Assembly: GCA_002451795.1 (NCBI GenBank)
Contig: DKDJ01000011.1
Coordinates: 1 to 64,000 of the forward strand
Source: Bacteroidales bacterium UBA6851
GTDB taxonomy: Bacteria; Bacteroidota; Bacteroidia; Bacteroidales; UBA932
Reading direction: 5' to 3'
Length of the DNA stretch: 64,000 bases
In this document: positions 26,524 through 35,732 of the stretch, piece by piece
Layout of the letters: the number at the start of each line of letters is the position of its first letter
Position numbering within the stretch: position 1 is the first letter of the stretch
Program-made: the position numbers and the translations under genes
The notes under the pieces: generated by a model
The model's input: only the letters and a program-made list of their open reading frames with translations
What the model was told of the DNA's origin: nothing
Database searches by the model: none

Positions 26524-27027
26524 ATGGCAAATTATCAACTTGATGCAATCGACAGGAGGATACTCTCCTTCCTTGTCAACAATGCCAGAATGCCGTTTCT
26601 GGAGATAGCCCGCGAGTGCAATATATCCGGTGCCGCAGTACACCAGCGGTTCAAGCGCATGGAAAATATGGGCATAGTTACGGGCTCAAGGATGATAATC
26701 AAGCCTTCGTCCATAGGTCTCAATGTATGTGCGTTCATAAGCGTGAGTCTCTCGGAAGATAACAAATATCCGGAGGTCGTAAATGCATTGAAGCACGTCC
26801 CGGAGATAGTGGAATGTCACTTCATTACTGGTAGGGCTGCTCTGTTTCTTAAAGCGTACTGCTTTGACAACGAGCATCTTATGAATATCCTTATTAATAC
26901 TATCCAGCACATTCCATACGTGCAGTCTACGGATACGATGATTTCCCTTGATCAGGCTTTTGAGAGGGAGGTTTGGGTTAAAGATTTCAATAGCGTTAGC
27001 TTTAAGACTGGCGCATTGTCAGAATAG
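26524..27027 (+). CDS. Lrp/AsnC-family transcriptional regulator
   Basis: A 167-residue regulator. The N-terminal winged helix-turn-helix has LDAIDRRILSFLVNNARMPFLEIAREC and GAAVHQRFKRMENMGIVTGSRMII, followed by a RAM ligand-binding domain with the ITGRAALFLKAYC core strand. Such proteins bind DNA as multimers and respond to amino acids. The ligand is not predictable. It is probably transcribed with topA. The last 26 bp overlap the convergent ispD gene. Confidence 0.88.
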   Translation: MANYQLDAIDRRILSFLVNNARMPFLEIARECNISGAAVHQRFKRMENMGIVTGSRMIIKPSSIGLNVCAFISVSLSEDNKYPEVVNALKHVPEIVECHFITGRAALFLKAYCFDNEHLMNILINTIQHIPYVQSTDTMISLDQAFEREVWVKDFNSVSFKTGALSE

Positions 27028-27679
27028 CTTTTCCGATAACGATGTCTTCAGGGGTGGTAAGTTTGATGTTGAACTTGTCTCCTGGAAAGATGTTTACCTT
27101 GACTCCGTCGGCAGCGACTACGGAGGCGTCATCCGTGAAACTGACCTGGTAGGGCTTTTCGTATGCTTTCTTTATTACTTCCGAATGGAAGAACTGAGGG
27201 GTCTGGACGGCTACTGTCTTCTCCCTGTCGGGGTCGGGTATGTCCGGATCTGTGGATCGGAGTGTGTCAGTGACTGGAATAGCTGGGATAAGTGCTTCAC
27301 ACTCATCCATTTTTTGCGCCATGCCACTAATCATATCGATGCTGGTAAATGGTCTAACCCCATCGTGAATGAACACAATCGCTCCATTAGGAACTTTCTT
27401 AAGGGCCTGTCTTACAGAAAGAAATCTGGTTAGCCCACCTTCTACGAGCATCTGTGGGCAGGAAATGGAATGCTTGACGCACAGCTCCTTCCAAGTGACG
27501 AAATGTTCGCGAGAAAGTACGGTGATGACCTTCATTTCCGGAAGGGCTTCTGCGAAAGTCTCGATAGTGCGTTGAAGTACCGGTTTGCCTTCGAAAGACA
27601 TGAACTGTTTGGGGGTGTTCCCTCCCATTCTTGTCCCGCTTCCGGCGGCTACAAATATGCCGTAAATTTTTCTTTCCAT
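27002..27679 (-). CDS. ispD: 2-C-methyl-D-erythritol 4-phosphate cytidylyltransferase
   Basis: A 225-residue nucleotidyltransferase of the MEP isoprenoid pathway, making CDP-methylerythritol. It shows the family's VAAGSGTRMGGNTPKQF nucleotide loop, LEGKPVL-like SFEGKPVLQRTI, IFIHDGVRPF and the C-terminal KLTTPEDIVIGKA. The ATG at 27679 (MERKIYGIF) is preferred over an upstream one at 27748. It is 15 nt from a good -7 box, and the longer form would cross the mreB promoter. Isoprenoid precursors feed the undecaprenyl carrier used by the wall genes nearby. Confidence 0.92.
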   Translation of the reverse strand: MERKIYGIFVAAGSGTRMGGNTPKQFMSFEGKPVLQRTIETFAEALPEMKVITVLSREHFVTWKELCVKHSISCPQMLVEGGLTRFLSVRQALKKVPNGAIVFIHDGVRPFTSIDMISGMAQKMDECEALIPAIPVTDTLRSTDPDIPDPDREKTVAVQTPQFFHSEVIKKAYEKPYQVSFTDDASVVAADGVKVNIFPGDKFNIKLTTPEDIVIGKAILTMRQS

Positions 27680-27694
27680 TACCTTAATTTTTCG

Positions 27695-27722
27695 CAAAAT
27701 TAAGTATTTTTCACTATTTTTG
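27695..27722. promoter_or_regulatory. Divergent -7 boxes of ispD and mreB
   Basis: CAAAATTA (27695-27702) is TAATTTTG on the minus strand for ispD. TATTTTTG (27715-27722) on the plus strand serves mreB and leaves about 26 nt to the mreB ATG. Confidence 0.5.
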
Positions 27723-27748
27723 TTTTTTGACAAGAAAAGTGTAAACAA

Positions 27749-28774
27749 ATGGCATTTTCATTTCTTAATCATGAATTGGCAATTGACCTCGGAACGGCCA
27801 ACACTGTCATCTATCAGGATGACCAAATAGTGCTGGACGAGCCGAGTATCATCGCAATAGACAATAATACAGGTAAGTGTATCGCACTAGGCCAGAAGGC
27901 CAAGCTGATGCACGAGAAAGTCAATCCAGGCATTAAGACCGTGCGCCCTCTTCGTGATGGTGTTATAGCGGATTTCAATGCGGCGGAGATGATGATAAGA
28001 GGATTCATCAAGCAGGCCACCAGCCGTCATCGCAGTATTTTTAGTCCTAATCTGAAAGTGGTGGTCGGCATTCCTTCCGGCTCTACTGAGGTGGAAATCA
28101 GAGCGGTCCGCGACTCTACGGAGCATGCTGGAGGTAGGGATGTGTACCTCATCTTCGAGCCTATGGCTGCCGCATTGGGAATAGGTCTTGATATTGAGGC
28201 ACCGCAAGGCAATATGGTGGTCGACATAGGTGGTGGTACTACGGAGATAGCAGTCATCTCCCTTGGAGGCCTTGTGCAGCAGGAAAGTATACGTACTGCC
28301 GGGGATGTGTTTACGAGCGATATACAGTATTATCTTCGTCAGCAGCATAATATCAAAGTGGGAGAGATTACAGCCGAGAAAGTGAAGATAGCCATTGGTG
28401 CCGTGATCCCTGATCTTGATGGCGAGGAGCCGGAGCCTTTCATCGTGAGGGGTCCTAACATCATGACCGCACATCCGGTTGAGGCGACTATCACTTATCA
28501 GGAGATTGCTCACTGTCTAGACAAATCCATTGCCAAGATTGAGACCTCCATTCTCCACGTACTTGAGAACACCCCGCCAGAGCTCTATGCGGACATTGTG
28601 GAGAACGGAATCTATCTTTCTGGAGGCGGCGCTCTGCTTAGGGGGCTGGCCAAGCGGTTCAAGGATAAAGTTAATATCGACTTCCATGTTTCAGAGGATC
28701 CTCTCCATGCAGTTGCAAGGGGTACGTGTGATGCGCTCAAGCATACTGACCGCTACTCTTTCCTGATGAGATAA
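27749..28774 (+). CDS. mreB: Rod shape-determining protein MreB
   Basis: A 341-residue bacterial actin that guides lateral wall synthesis. It has the phosphate-1 loop ELAIDLGTANTVIY, VVVGIPSGSTEVE, the phosphate-2 loop VVDIGGGTTEIAVISL, and the adenosine motif GIYLSGGGALLRGL. The first gene of the five-gene mreB-mreC-mreD-mrdA-rodA operon, with its own promoter box. Its presence indicates a rod-shaped cell or at least an elongation machinery. Confidence 0.96.
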   Translation: MAFSFLNHELAIDLGTANTVIYQDDQIVLDEPSIIAIDNNTGKCIALGQKAKLMHEKVNPGIKTVRPLRDGVIADFNAAEMMIRGFIKQATSRHRSIFSPNLKVVVGIPSGSTEVEIRAVRDSTEHAGGRDVYLIFEPMAAALGIGLDIEAPQGNMVVDIGGGTTEIAVISLGGLVQQESIRTAGDVFTSDIQYYLRQQHNIKVGEITAEKVKIAIGAVIPDLDGEEPEPFIVRGPNIMTAHPVEATITYQEIAHCLDKSIAKIETSILHVLENTPPELYADIVENGIYLSGGGALLRGLAKRFKDKVNIDFHVSEDPLHAVARGTCDALKHTDRYSFLMR

Positions 28775-28777
28775 CAG

Positions 28778-29614
28778 ATGTCACAGCGGCCTAAGACTCT
28801 GACAATTGTTTTAAATGCGGCAATCTTCATTATTTTGGAGGTTGCTGCACTTGCTATACTCAATCGCAGTTCGGCACTGCACAATACTTGGTTCAACCGC
28901 TCTTCGCAGAGGACGCAGGGGGCTGTTTTTGGTTTTGCTGAAAGTGTCCGGAATTATTTCGCTCTTAAGATCCAGAATGACTCCCTTGCCATGGAGAATG
29001 CCAGACTTCTTGCTGAACTTGCTCGCTATCGGGAGATGGAGGAGAGCGTTGGTGAGGCTGAGTCTGTAGTGACAATGCCAGATAGCCGTTTCCGATATAT
29101 ACCAGCCACTGTGGTGAGGATGTCAAGGAATACTGTGCACAATCATATAATTCTTAACAAAGGTCTCGCTGACGGGGTTGTTGCCAGATCTGGGATTATT
29201 ACGGAAAGAGGGGTTGTGGGAATAGTGACTGCGGTGGATGAGCACTATGCCTATGGTCTGACCCTGATGAACGGTAATCTTACGGTGAGTGCAAAGGTTG
29301 GAAATTCTTCTCTGACGGCACCTCTTTACTGGGATGGACTGAGTAATGATGGTGCCTGGCTTGGAGATATCCCGCCACATCATACTGTTGCTCCTGGAGA
29401 TACTGTTCGTACCAGTGGATATTCAAGTATCTTCCCGGCAGGTATCCCTATTGGTCTGACGTCGTCGACTCGTTTGCTTGATGGCGCTACGGTGAGGGTG
29501 GATGTGGATTTGTTCCAGGATTTCTCCGGGATACATTATGTGACGATAGTGGAAAATATAGACAAACTTGAGATAGAGGCTCTTGAGAATGCTGAAAATG
29601 TGAAAGGGAAATGA
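28778..29614 (+). CDS. mreC: Rod shape-determining protein MreC
   Basis: A 278-residue periplasmic scaffold. One N-terminal membrane helix (about 8-27) is followed by a coiled coil around 60-95 (ENARLLAELARYREMEE) and a beta-barrel region with VRMSRNTVHNHIILNKG and GIITERGVVGIVTAV, which are standard MreC features. It links MreB to PBP2. It begins 3 nt after mreB and overlaps mreD by ATGA. Confidence 0.93.
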   Translation: MSQRPKTLTIVLNAAIFIILEVAALAILNRSSALHNTWFNRSSQRTQGAVFGFAESVRNYFALKIQNDSLAMENARLLAELARYREMEESVGEAESVVTMPDSRFRYIPATVVRMSRNTVHNHIILNKGLADGVVARSGIITERGVVGIVTAVDEHYAYGLTLMNGNLTVSAKVGNSSLTAPLYWDGLSNDGAWLGDIPPHHTVAPGDTVRTSGYSSIFPAGIPIGLTSSTRLLDGATVRVDVDLFQDFSGIHYVTIVENIDKLEIEALENAENVKGK

Positions 29615-30132
29615 GAGTCAATGGTCTTACATTAAAATATTTACTGCTGCTGATAGCGCAGGTACTGCTGTGGAATTTCTGCAATTTCACGCAGTTCCTC
29701 ATGGTTGTCTATTTGCCAGCGTTGGTGCTTTTCCTTCCAGTAAGGCAGAGTACTCCCGTTACTATGCTGATAGCATTTCTATCGGGGATTGCTGTGGATT
29801 TTTTCTCCGTAAGCCCTCTTGGACTGACCTCGCTCGCATTGGTGCCGGTGGCTGCTTCGAGGCAGTATGTGATAAGGCTTGTGTTTGGTAATGAGGTCTA
29901 TTCGCGAGGCGAAAGCCTTTCTGCTAACAGGCAGGGATGGGGTAAGGTGGTCTTTTCCATTTTTATCGTGACTCTGCTTTTCCTTGCAGTGTATATTTTC
30001 GTGGATAGCGCCGGGGTTCGTCCATTCTGGATTGATTTTCTAAAGTGTGTCATCTCGCTGATTGTGGCGATCCCTTTGTCTTTGTACGTAGTTGAAACCT
30101 TGTCTTCAGAGGAGAGCTCTAGATGGAGATAA
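29611..30132 (+). CDS. mreD: Rod shape-determining protein MreD
   Basis: A 173-residue membrane protein with about five hydrophobic helices. Identification rests on size, topology and position between mreC and the PBP2 gene. MreD sequences are otherwise poorly conserved. It overlaps both neighbours (4 nt and 10 nt), so the genes are translationally coupled. Confidence 0.85.
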   Translation: MRVNGLTLKYLLLLIAQVLLWNFCNFTQFLMVVYLPALVLFLPVRQSTPVTMLIAFLSGIAVDFFSVSPLGLTSLALVPVAASRQYVIRLVFGNEVYSRGESLSANRQGWGKVVFSIFIVTLLFLAVYIFVDSAGVRPFWIDFLKCVISLIVAIPLSLYVVETLSSEESSRWR

Positions 30133-31946
30133 ACAGGAAAAACAAGCTTCTTTGGGGGCTTTCTGTATTGGTTGTTGTGCTGCTTGCCAAGCTTTTCTAT
30201 ATCCAGGTTATTGACAACAGGTATAAAATAGACGCGTCCAATAACTCTATGGTGTATTCTGTCATATATCCACCTCGCGGCGTGATTTATGATAGGAACG
30301 GGCAGATTCTTGTCGGCAATTCCGTATGCTATGATATTCAGGTGACTCCTCGTGATGTGGAACAGCTTGATACGGTGGCTCTCGCTTCGGCACTTGATAC
30401 ATCGGTAGAGTTCATACGCGAGAAGATGCAGTACTATCACAAGTATCGTAGCCGTATAGGGTATCAGACTCAGACGCTGCTCAAGCAGGTTCCGATGGAG
30501 ACGTATGTGAAATTTGCTGAGCAAGAGTACATGTTTCCTGGATTCAAGGCTCAGGTGAGAAGCATTCGTGAGTACCCATTCAACGCGGGAGGCAACCTTC
30601 TTGGCTATATTTCAGAGGTGGATCCAGCTTATATTGAGAAGCATCCAGAGTACAAGTCAGGAGATTATGTCGGAAAGACGGGCCTTGAAGCAGCCATGGA
30701 AGAACAGTTGCGTGGCGAAAAAGGATATCATATCTATTTGAGAGATTCTAAGAATAGGGTTCAGTCTCCGTATGCCGGTGGCGAAGAAGACAAGCCTGCT
30801 GTTCCGGGAAAGGATATAGTATCTACGATAGATGCACATCTTCAGCAGTATGGACAAGAACTGATGGCGGGAAAGGTCGGCTCTGTGGTGGCTATAGAGC
30901 CGTCTACCGGTGAGATACTTGCCATGGTATCAAGCCCTGGTATTGACGTAAATGTGCTTTCGGACATCGGAAAGCATTATTCTGAAATTTCCCGTAATCC
31001 CAGGAAGCCTATGTTCAACCGAACCGTGATGGCTTCATATCCGCCGGGCTCCGTGTTCAAGCTTGTGAATGGCCTTATCGGCCTTCAGGAGGGTGTGCTT
31101 GAGCCTTCCTATGCATATCCTTGTAACGGAGGTTATTACTATAGCGGCAATCATAAGCTTGGATGCCATGCTCATTCTTCGCCGCTTAGGCTTCTTGATG
31201 CCATAGCCACTTCCTGCAATGGATATTTCTGCTTTGTGCTCAGAAATATCCTTGAGAACAAGAAGTATTCTTCTACAGCGGAGGCTTTGGATGCATGGCG
31301 TGAGTATGTCATGAGTTTCGGATTTGGACATAAACTCGGTAGTGACTTTCCTTCGGAACTCGGTGGAAATATTCCGACATCTAGCTACTACAACCGCATT
31401 TACGGAAAGGGAAGGTGGCGTTTTCAGACTATTGTATCCCTATCCATTGGGCAGGGTGAGATAGGTGCTACCCCTCTTCAGATAGCCAATCTCGCTGCTA
31501 TTATGGCCAACCGTGGCTTTTATTACATCCCGCATATTGTGAAGGACTCTGATGGGGTGGAAATAGATCCCAAGTACAAGGAGAAAAACTATACTAAAGT
31601 GGATACAAAGTACTTTGAAACGGCTGTTGAGGGAATGTATATGGCTGTCAATGGTGGAGGCTCTGCCGGGGCGACGGCTCGTAGCGCGGAAATCCCAGGG
31701 ATTGAGGTCTGCGGAAAGACTGGAACAGCGCAGAATCCGCATGGAAAGGACAATTCCGTATTCATTTGCTTTGCACCTAAAGACAATCCCAAGATAGCGG
31801 TGGCTGCCTATGTAGAGAATGCTGGTTTTGGAGCTACGTGGGCTCTTCCTGTCGCTTCACTGATGCTTGAGAAATACCTTACCGGGGAGATCTCGCAGGG
31901 GCGCAAGGCTATGGAAGAGAGGATGCTTACCACAAGATTCTTTTAG
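30123..31946 (+). CDS. mrdA: Penicillin-binding protein 2
   Basis: A 607-residue class B transpeptidase of the elongasome. One N-terminal membrane helix (about 9-28) is followed by the PBP dimer domain with PPRGVIYDRNGQILVGN. The transpeptidase domain has SxxK in PPGSVFKLVN, SCN in ATSCNGYF, and KTG in CGKTGTAQNPHG. It crosslinks new peptidoglycan together with the RodA glycosyltransferase encoded next. Confidence 0.95.
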   Translation: MEINRKNKLLWGLSVLVVVLLAKLFYIQVIDNRYKIDASNNSMVYSVIYPPRGVIYDRNGQILVGNSVCYDIQVTPRDVEQLDTVALASALDTSVEFIREKMQYYHKYRSRIGYQTQTLLKQVPMETYVKFAEQEYMFPGFKAQVRSIREYPFNAGGNLLGYISEVDPAYIEKHPEYKSGDYVGKTGLEAAMEEQLRGEKGYHIYLRDSKNRVQSPYAGGEEDKPAVPGKDIVSTIDAHLQQYGQELMAGKVGSVVAIEPSTGEILAMVSSPGIDVNVLSDIGKHYSEISRNPRKPMFNRTVMASYPPGSVFKLVNGLIGLQEGVLEPSYAYPCNGGYYYSGNHKLGCHAHSSPLRLLDAIATSCNGYFCFVLRNILENKKYSSTAEALDAWREYVMSFGFGHKLGSDFPSELGGNIPTSSYYNRIYGKGRWRFQTIVSLSIGQGEIGATPLQIANLAAIMANRGFYYIPHIVKDSDGVEIDPKYKEKNYTKVDTKYFETAVEGMYMAVNGGGSAGATARSAEIPGIEVCGKTGTAQNPHGKDNSVFICFAPKDNPKIAVAAYVENAGFGATWALPVASLMLEKYLTGEISQGRKAMEERMLTTRFF

Positions 31947-31955
31947 ATATGGATT

Positions 31956-33263
31956 ATGCAATATAGGACTTCTGCCAATCATTCATCAGGAAGAGGACTC
32001 GGCCATACTATCGACTGGGTGCTCATACTTTGTTATGTAGCCCTTGTGCTTATAGGGTGGCTTAGCATATATGCCTCTATCCATTCTACGGAGCCGTCTT
32101 CGATTTTTGCGCTCAATTGCAGAAGTGGAAAGCAGTTTCTATGGTTTGGGATATCTCTGGTGGTGGATGTTATGATCTTGTTCGTAATAAATCCGAAACT
32201 ATGGGAAGTAGTGCCGCCAGTGCTGTATTTGGTAGTACTTTTCTTACTAGTGTTGGTGATATTCGTGAGCAAGGATGTGAAAGGCTCCCATTCGTGGTTT
32301 GAATTTGGCTCGGTAAAATTCCAGCCGGCTGAGGTGTCCAAGATTACGACTTCGCTGATGCTGGCGTTGGTGATGGGTCGTCAGGGATTTCGGCTTGATC
32401 GGTGGCGTGATTTTCTTGTTGTGGCGTTGGTGGTGGGACTGCCTATGCTTGCCATTCTTGGAGAGCAGGAGACGGGATCAGCACTAGTGTATTTCGGCTA
32501 TGTCTTCGTGCTATATAGGGAGGGATTCTCTGGATGGTGGCTGTTCTGCTTTGCAATGGTGGTGCTGTTGTTTATCCTTACGCTTACCACGAAATGGTGG
32601 ATCTCGCTTATTGTTTTGTCAGTGGTATGCCTATCGCTAGCATATCTGCTTTTGAGAAGATGCCGCTCAAGGAGGAGGAGACAGAGGGTGGTGATTCTTT
32701 CTGTACTAGGTTTCCTTGCAGGTGTAGCCATGGTTTTTGCCACAGATTTCATATTCGATAATGTGCTTCAGGATCATCAGCGAAAGAGAATTGAGGTGCT
32801 TCTAGGAATGAAGGAAGACCCTTCAGGGGTAGGATATAACGTGCGCCAGTCAATGATAGCGATAGGTTCCGGAGGCTTCTTGGGTAAGGGTTTCCTATCT
32901 GGCACGCAGACTACTTATGGATTTGTCCCTGAGCAGAGTACAGATTTTATATTTTGTACTATAGGAGAAGAGTGTGGTTTTGTGGGATGCCTCGCAGTGA
33001 TATTGATATATGCTTTCATGATTTTCAGGCTTGTTCAGGATGCGGAAAAGAGCCGTGCGGCATTTACCAGGATTTACGGGTATTGCGTGGCCGCCTGTCT
33101 GTCAATGCATCTATTCATAAATATCGGGATGACGATAGGTCTTATGCCTGTGATAGGGATTCCGCTGCCGATGGTTAGCTATGGAGGGTCTTCGCTTTTG
33201 GCTTTCTCTGTAATGATATTCATTTTCCTTGCATTGCATAGGCAAGAAAGCAAATATTTCTGA
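31956..33263 (+). CDS. rodA: RodA, SEDS peptidoglycan glycosyltransferase
   Basis: A 435-residue polytopic membrane protein of the SEDS family. Hallmarks are FGSVKFQPAEVSKI, the GEQETGSALVY loop carrying the catalytic Asp-equivalent region, GFVPEQSTDFIF, and the terminal PLPMVSYGGSSLL. It polymerises lipid II at the elongasome with PBP2. There is an unusual Arg-rich patch (RRCRSRRRRQR) in a cytoplasmic loop in the middle of the protein. It ends the mre operon. Confidence 0.95.
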   Translation: MQYRTSANHSSGRGLGHTIDWVLILCYVALVLIGWLSIYASIHSTEPSSIFALNCRSGKQFLWFGISLVVDVMILFVINPKLWEVVPPVLYLVVLFLLVLVIFVSKDVKGSHSWFEFGSVKFQPAEVSKITTSLMLALVMGRQGFRLDRWRDFLVVALVVGLPMLAILGEQETGSALVYFGYVFVLYREGFSGWWLFCFAMVVLLFILTLTTKWWISLIVLSVVCLSLAYLLLRRCRSRRRRQRVVILSVLGFLAGVAMVFATDFIFDNVLQDHQRKRIEVLLGMKEDPSGVGYNVRQSMIAIGSGGFLGKGFLSGTQTTYGFVPEQSTDFIFCTIGEECGFVGCLAVILIYAFMIFRLVQDAEKSRAAFTRIYGYCVAACLSMHLFINIGMTIGLMPVIGIPLPMVSYGGSSLLAFSVMIFIFLALHRQESKYF

Positions 33264-33271
33264 TTTTTGAC

Positions 33272-33279
33272 TATCTTTG
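33272..33279 (+). promoter_or_regulatory. -7 box of tRNA-Leu
   Basis: TATCTTTG lies 34 nt before the tRNA-Leu 5' end and just after the rodA stop. Confidence 0.45.
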
Positions 33280-33313
33280 TACTTGGTCATGCCCATAATA
33301 GGCGACCTGATAT

Positions 33314-33398
33314 GCCTTGGTGGTGGAATGGTAGACACGAGGGACTTAAAATCCCTTGGACAGCAATGTCCGTGTGAGTTCGAGTCTCATCCGAGGCA
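33314..33398 (+). tRNA. tRNA-Leu (TAA)
   Basis: An 85-nt class II tRNA. Acceptor GCCTTGG pairs with CCGAGGC, the anticodon stem GGGAC-type holds TTAAAA (anticodon TAA), a long variable arm includes GGACAGCAATGTCC, and the T-arm is GTGAGTTCGAGTCTCAT. CCA is not encoded. Confidence 0.96.
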
Positions 33399-33403
33399 CG
33401 GAA

Positions 33404-33430
33404 GGGTCGGAATGTTCCGACCCGTTTTTA
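33404..33430 (+). terminator. Terminator after tRNA-Leu
   Basis: A perfect 9-bp stem GGGTCGGAA/TTCCGACCC followed by GTTTTTA. It separates tRNA-Leu from cysS, whose ATG is 15 nt farther on, so cysS must either rely on read-through or have a promoter inside the tRNA region. Confidence 0.85.
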
Positions 33431-33445
33431 TTGATAGATGAAATT

Positions 33446-34972
33446 ATGAGAGATCTCTGGCTCACGAATACACTAACCCGTCGAAAAGAACTCTTCGTGC
33501 CTATTAATCCTGGACATGTGGGTATGTATGTGTGCGGTCCTACCGTTTATGGTGATGCTCATTTAGGACACGCGCGTCCTGGTGTGACATACGATGTTTT
33601 AAGTAAGTTTCTTCGCCATCTCGGATATAAGGTACGCTATGTGCGCAACATCACTGATGTAGGGCACCTTGAGCATGATGCCGATGCTGGTGAGGATAAG
33701 ATAGCCAAGAAGGCAAGGCTTGAGCAGCTTGAGCCTATGGAGGTGGTGCAGACATATACACTGCGCTATCATGAGGCCATGAGACAACTCAATGTGGCTC
33801 CTCCATCCATAGAGCCTCGTGCCTCGGGACACATTCTGGAGCAGATCGAGGCAGTCCAACGCATTCTGGATGCCGGCTATGCCTACGAGAGCAATGGAAG
33901 CATCTATTTTGATGTCGAAAAATACAACCATGACTATCACTATGGCGTGCTCTCCGGACGTAATCTTGAAGATACCAAGGAAGGGACTCGAAGTCTTGAC
34001 GGTCAGGGCGATAAGCGCGCGCCATACGATTTCGCACTTTGGAAGAAGGCCGAGCCTGAGCACATCATGAGATGGAATTCCCCATGGGGAGAAGGTTTCC
34101 CCGGGTGGCATCTTGAGTGCTCGGTGATGGGAGAGAAATATCTTGGCCGTGAGTTCGATATTCATGGAGGCGGAATGGATCTTATGTTCCCTCATCATGA
34201 GTGCGAGATAGCTCAGAATCAGGCATCGCGTGGCACTCAGGGAGTGCACTATTGGGTGCATAATAATATGATTACCATCAACGGGCAGAAAATGGGTAAG
34301 TCGCTAGGGAACTTCATCACTCTTCCTCAGCTTTTCAGTGGGGATCATCCCAAGCTTACACAGGCATATAGTCCGATGACGGTGAGGTTCTTCATCCTCC
34401 AGGCACATTATCGCGGAACACTTGATTTCTCTAACGAGGCACTTCAAGCGGCTGAAAAGGGTTTGAAGAGGGTGATGCAGGCGGCTCGGGATCTTTATTC
34501 CATGGCAGGAAAGAGTATGCCTCATTACCAGTATGGAGAACTTCTTGAGAGTGTAGCTCCTCAGACTTGCGGTGCGGATTCTGAAGAAATCAAAACAGTA
34601 TGGAATACCATATATGACGCTTTGTGTGATGATCTCAATACACCGATGGCTCTTGCCGGTATTTCCGAGTCAGTGCGTATAATCAATTCCGCAAAGTCTG
34701 GCCAGTTGAAATTGAGTCAGGCGGACCTCTCTGCGCTTGTGCAGATATATGACGATATTGTATTCGGTGTGCTTGGTCTTGTGGATGAGGAAGTATCTGA
34801 AGGTGCGTCTGGAAAAGTGATTGCCGGTCTGATGGATATGGTGCTTGAGCAGAGAGCTGCTGCCAAGGCTGCGAAGGACTGGAATACTTCAGACCACATC
34901 AGGGACTCTCTTGGCGCCCTCGGTATCAAGGTCAAGGATACAAAGGATGGAGTTGAATGGACAATTGAATAG
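33446..34972 (+). CDS. cysS: Cysteinyl-tRNA synthetase
   Basis: A 508-residue class I aminoacyl-tRNA synthetase. The zinc-binding start [19 protein letters not shown] includes the HIGH-like signature, and the KMSKS loop is [23 protein letters not shown] and [16 protein letters not shown] supply further zinc ligands. The ATG at 33446 ([15 protein letters not shown]) matches the family's start. A frame extension back to 33356 runs through the tRNA-Leu gene and is rejected. The SDR gene follows with a 1-nt gap. Confidence 0.95.
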   Translation: MRDLWLTNTLTRRKELFVPINPGHVGMYVCGPTVYGDAHLGHARPGVTYDVLSKFLRHLGYKVRYVRNITDVGHLEHDADAGEDKIAKKARLEQLEPMEVVQTYTLRYHEAMRQLNVAPPSIEPRASGHILEQIEAVQRILDAGYAYESNGSIYFDVEKYNHDYHYGVLSGRNLEDTKEGTRSLDGQGDKRAPYDFALWKKAEPEHIMRWNSPWGEGFPGWHLECSVMGEKYLGREFDIHGGGMDLMFPHHECEIAQNQASRGTQGVHYWVHNNMITINGQKMGKSLGNFITLPQLFSGDHPKLTQAYSPMTVRFFILQAHYRGTLDFSNEALQAAEKGLKRVMQAARDLYSMAGKSMPHYQYGELLESVAPQTCGADSEEIKTVWNTIYDALCDDLNTPMALAGISESVRIINSAKSGQLKLSQADLSALVQIYDDIVFGVLGLVDEEVSEGASGKVIAGLMDMVLEQRAAAKAAKDWNTSDHIRDSLGALGIKVKDTKDGVEWTIE

Positions 34973-34973
34973 T

Positions 34974-35726
34974 ATGGAAATATCACTTAAAGGGAAGGTC
35001 GCAGTTGTTACCGGGGGTACTCGCGGCATTGGTTACGCAATAGTAAGAAAATATCTTGAAGCCGGAGCTACTGTAGTACTTTGTGGCTCAAAGCAGAGCA
35101 CGGCAGATGCTGCTCTTGCAAAGATAAAGGATGAAATGCCTGCGGCAGACGTATTCGCCATAGCACCTTCACTTACAGATACCTTTTCTGTGGAGAATGC
35201 GTTCAAGAGCGTGTTTGAGAAGTTCGGTCGCTTCGATATTCTGGCCAATAATGCTGGAATCTCCCAGAGTACTCCGCTTGTGGACTATACTGATGAGGAG
35301 GCAGACAAGATTCTGGACCTGAACATTAAGGCTGTATTTATTTGCGCTCGAGCTGCAGCCAAAATAATGAAGGAGCACGGTGGCGGAGTGATAGTGAATA
35401 CAAGTTCTGTGGTCAGCATTTATGGTCAGCCTTCAGGCTGTCTCTATCCTACCTCCAAATTTGCAGTCAACGGCATGACCAAGTCGCTTGCACGTGAACT
35501 TGCCAAATATGGTATAAGAGTCAATGCTGTAGCGCCAGGCATTACCCGTACCGACATGGTGGCTAATCTTCCTGAAGCGATGATAAAGCCGCTTATTGCG
35601 CGTATTCCTATGGGGAGAATGTGTGAGCCTGAGGATATTGCCAACGCCTTTCTTTTCCTATCAAGTGACATGGCGTCCTATATAACGGGAATAGTGGTTC
35701 CCGTGGACGGCGCGGTCGTAATCTGA
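34974..35726 (+). CDS. Short-chain dehydrogenase/reductase, FabG-like
   Basis: A 250-residue classical SDR. It has the cofactor loop TGGTRGIG (about 14-21), NNAG near 92-95, and the catalytic Ser-Tyr-Lys set in NTSSVVS and YPTSK. The tail GIVVPVDGAVVI also fits. It could be the 3-oxoacyl-ACP reductase missing from the fabF block, but many SDRs look alike and the substrate cannot be set. It sits 1 nt after cysS and 6 nt before the nucleotidyltransferase gene, so it may belong to the downstream cluster. Confidence 0.82.
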   Translation: MEISLKGKVAVVTGGTRGIGYAIVRKYLEAGATVVLCGSKQSTADAALAKIKDEMPAADVFAIAPSLTDTFSVENAFKSVFEKFGRFDILANNAGISQSTPLVDYTDEEADKILDLNIKAVFICARAAAKIMKEHGGGVIVNTSSVVSIYGQPSGCLYPTSKFAVNGMTKSLARELAKYGIRVNAVAPGITRTDMVANLPEAMIKPLIARIPMGRMCEPEDIANAFLFLSSDMASYITGIVVPVDGAVVI

Positions 35727-35732
35727 TGAGTA

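Noticed and set aside
33356..33445. Upstream extension of cysS
   Set aside because: The extra codons lie in the tRNA-Leu gene and its terminator. The family start is at 33446.
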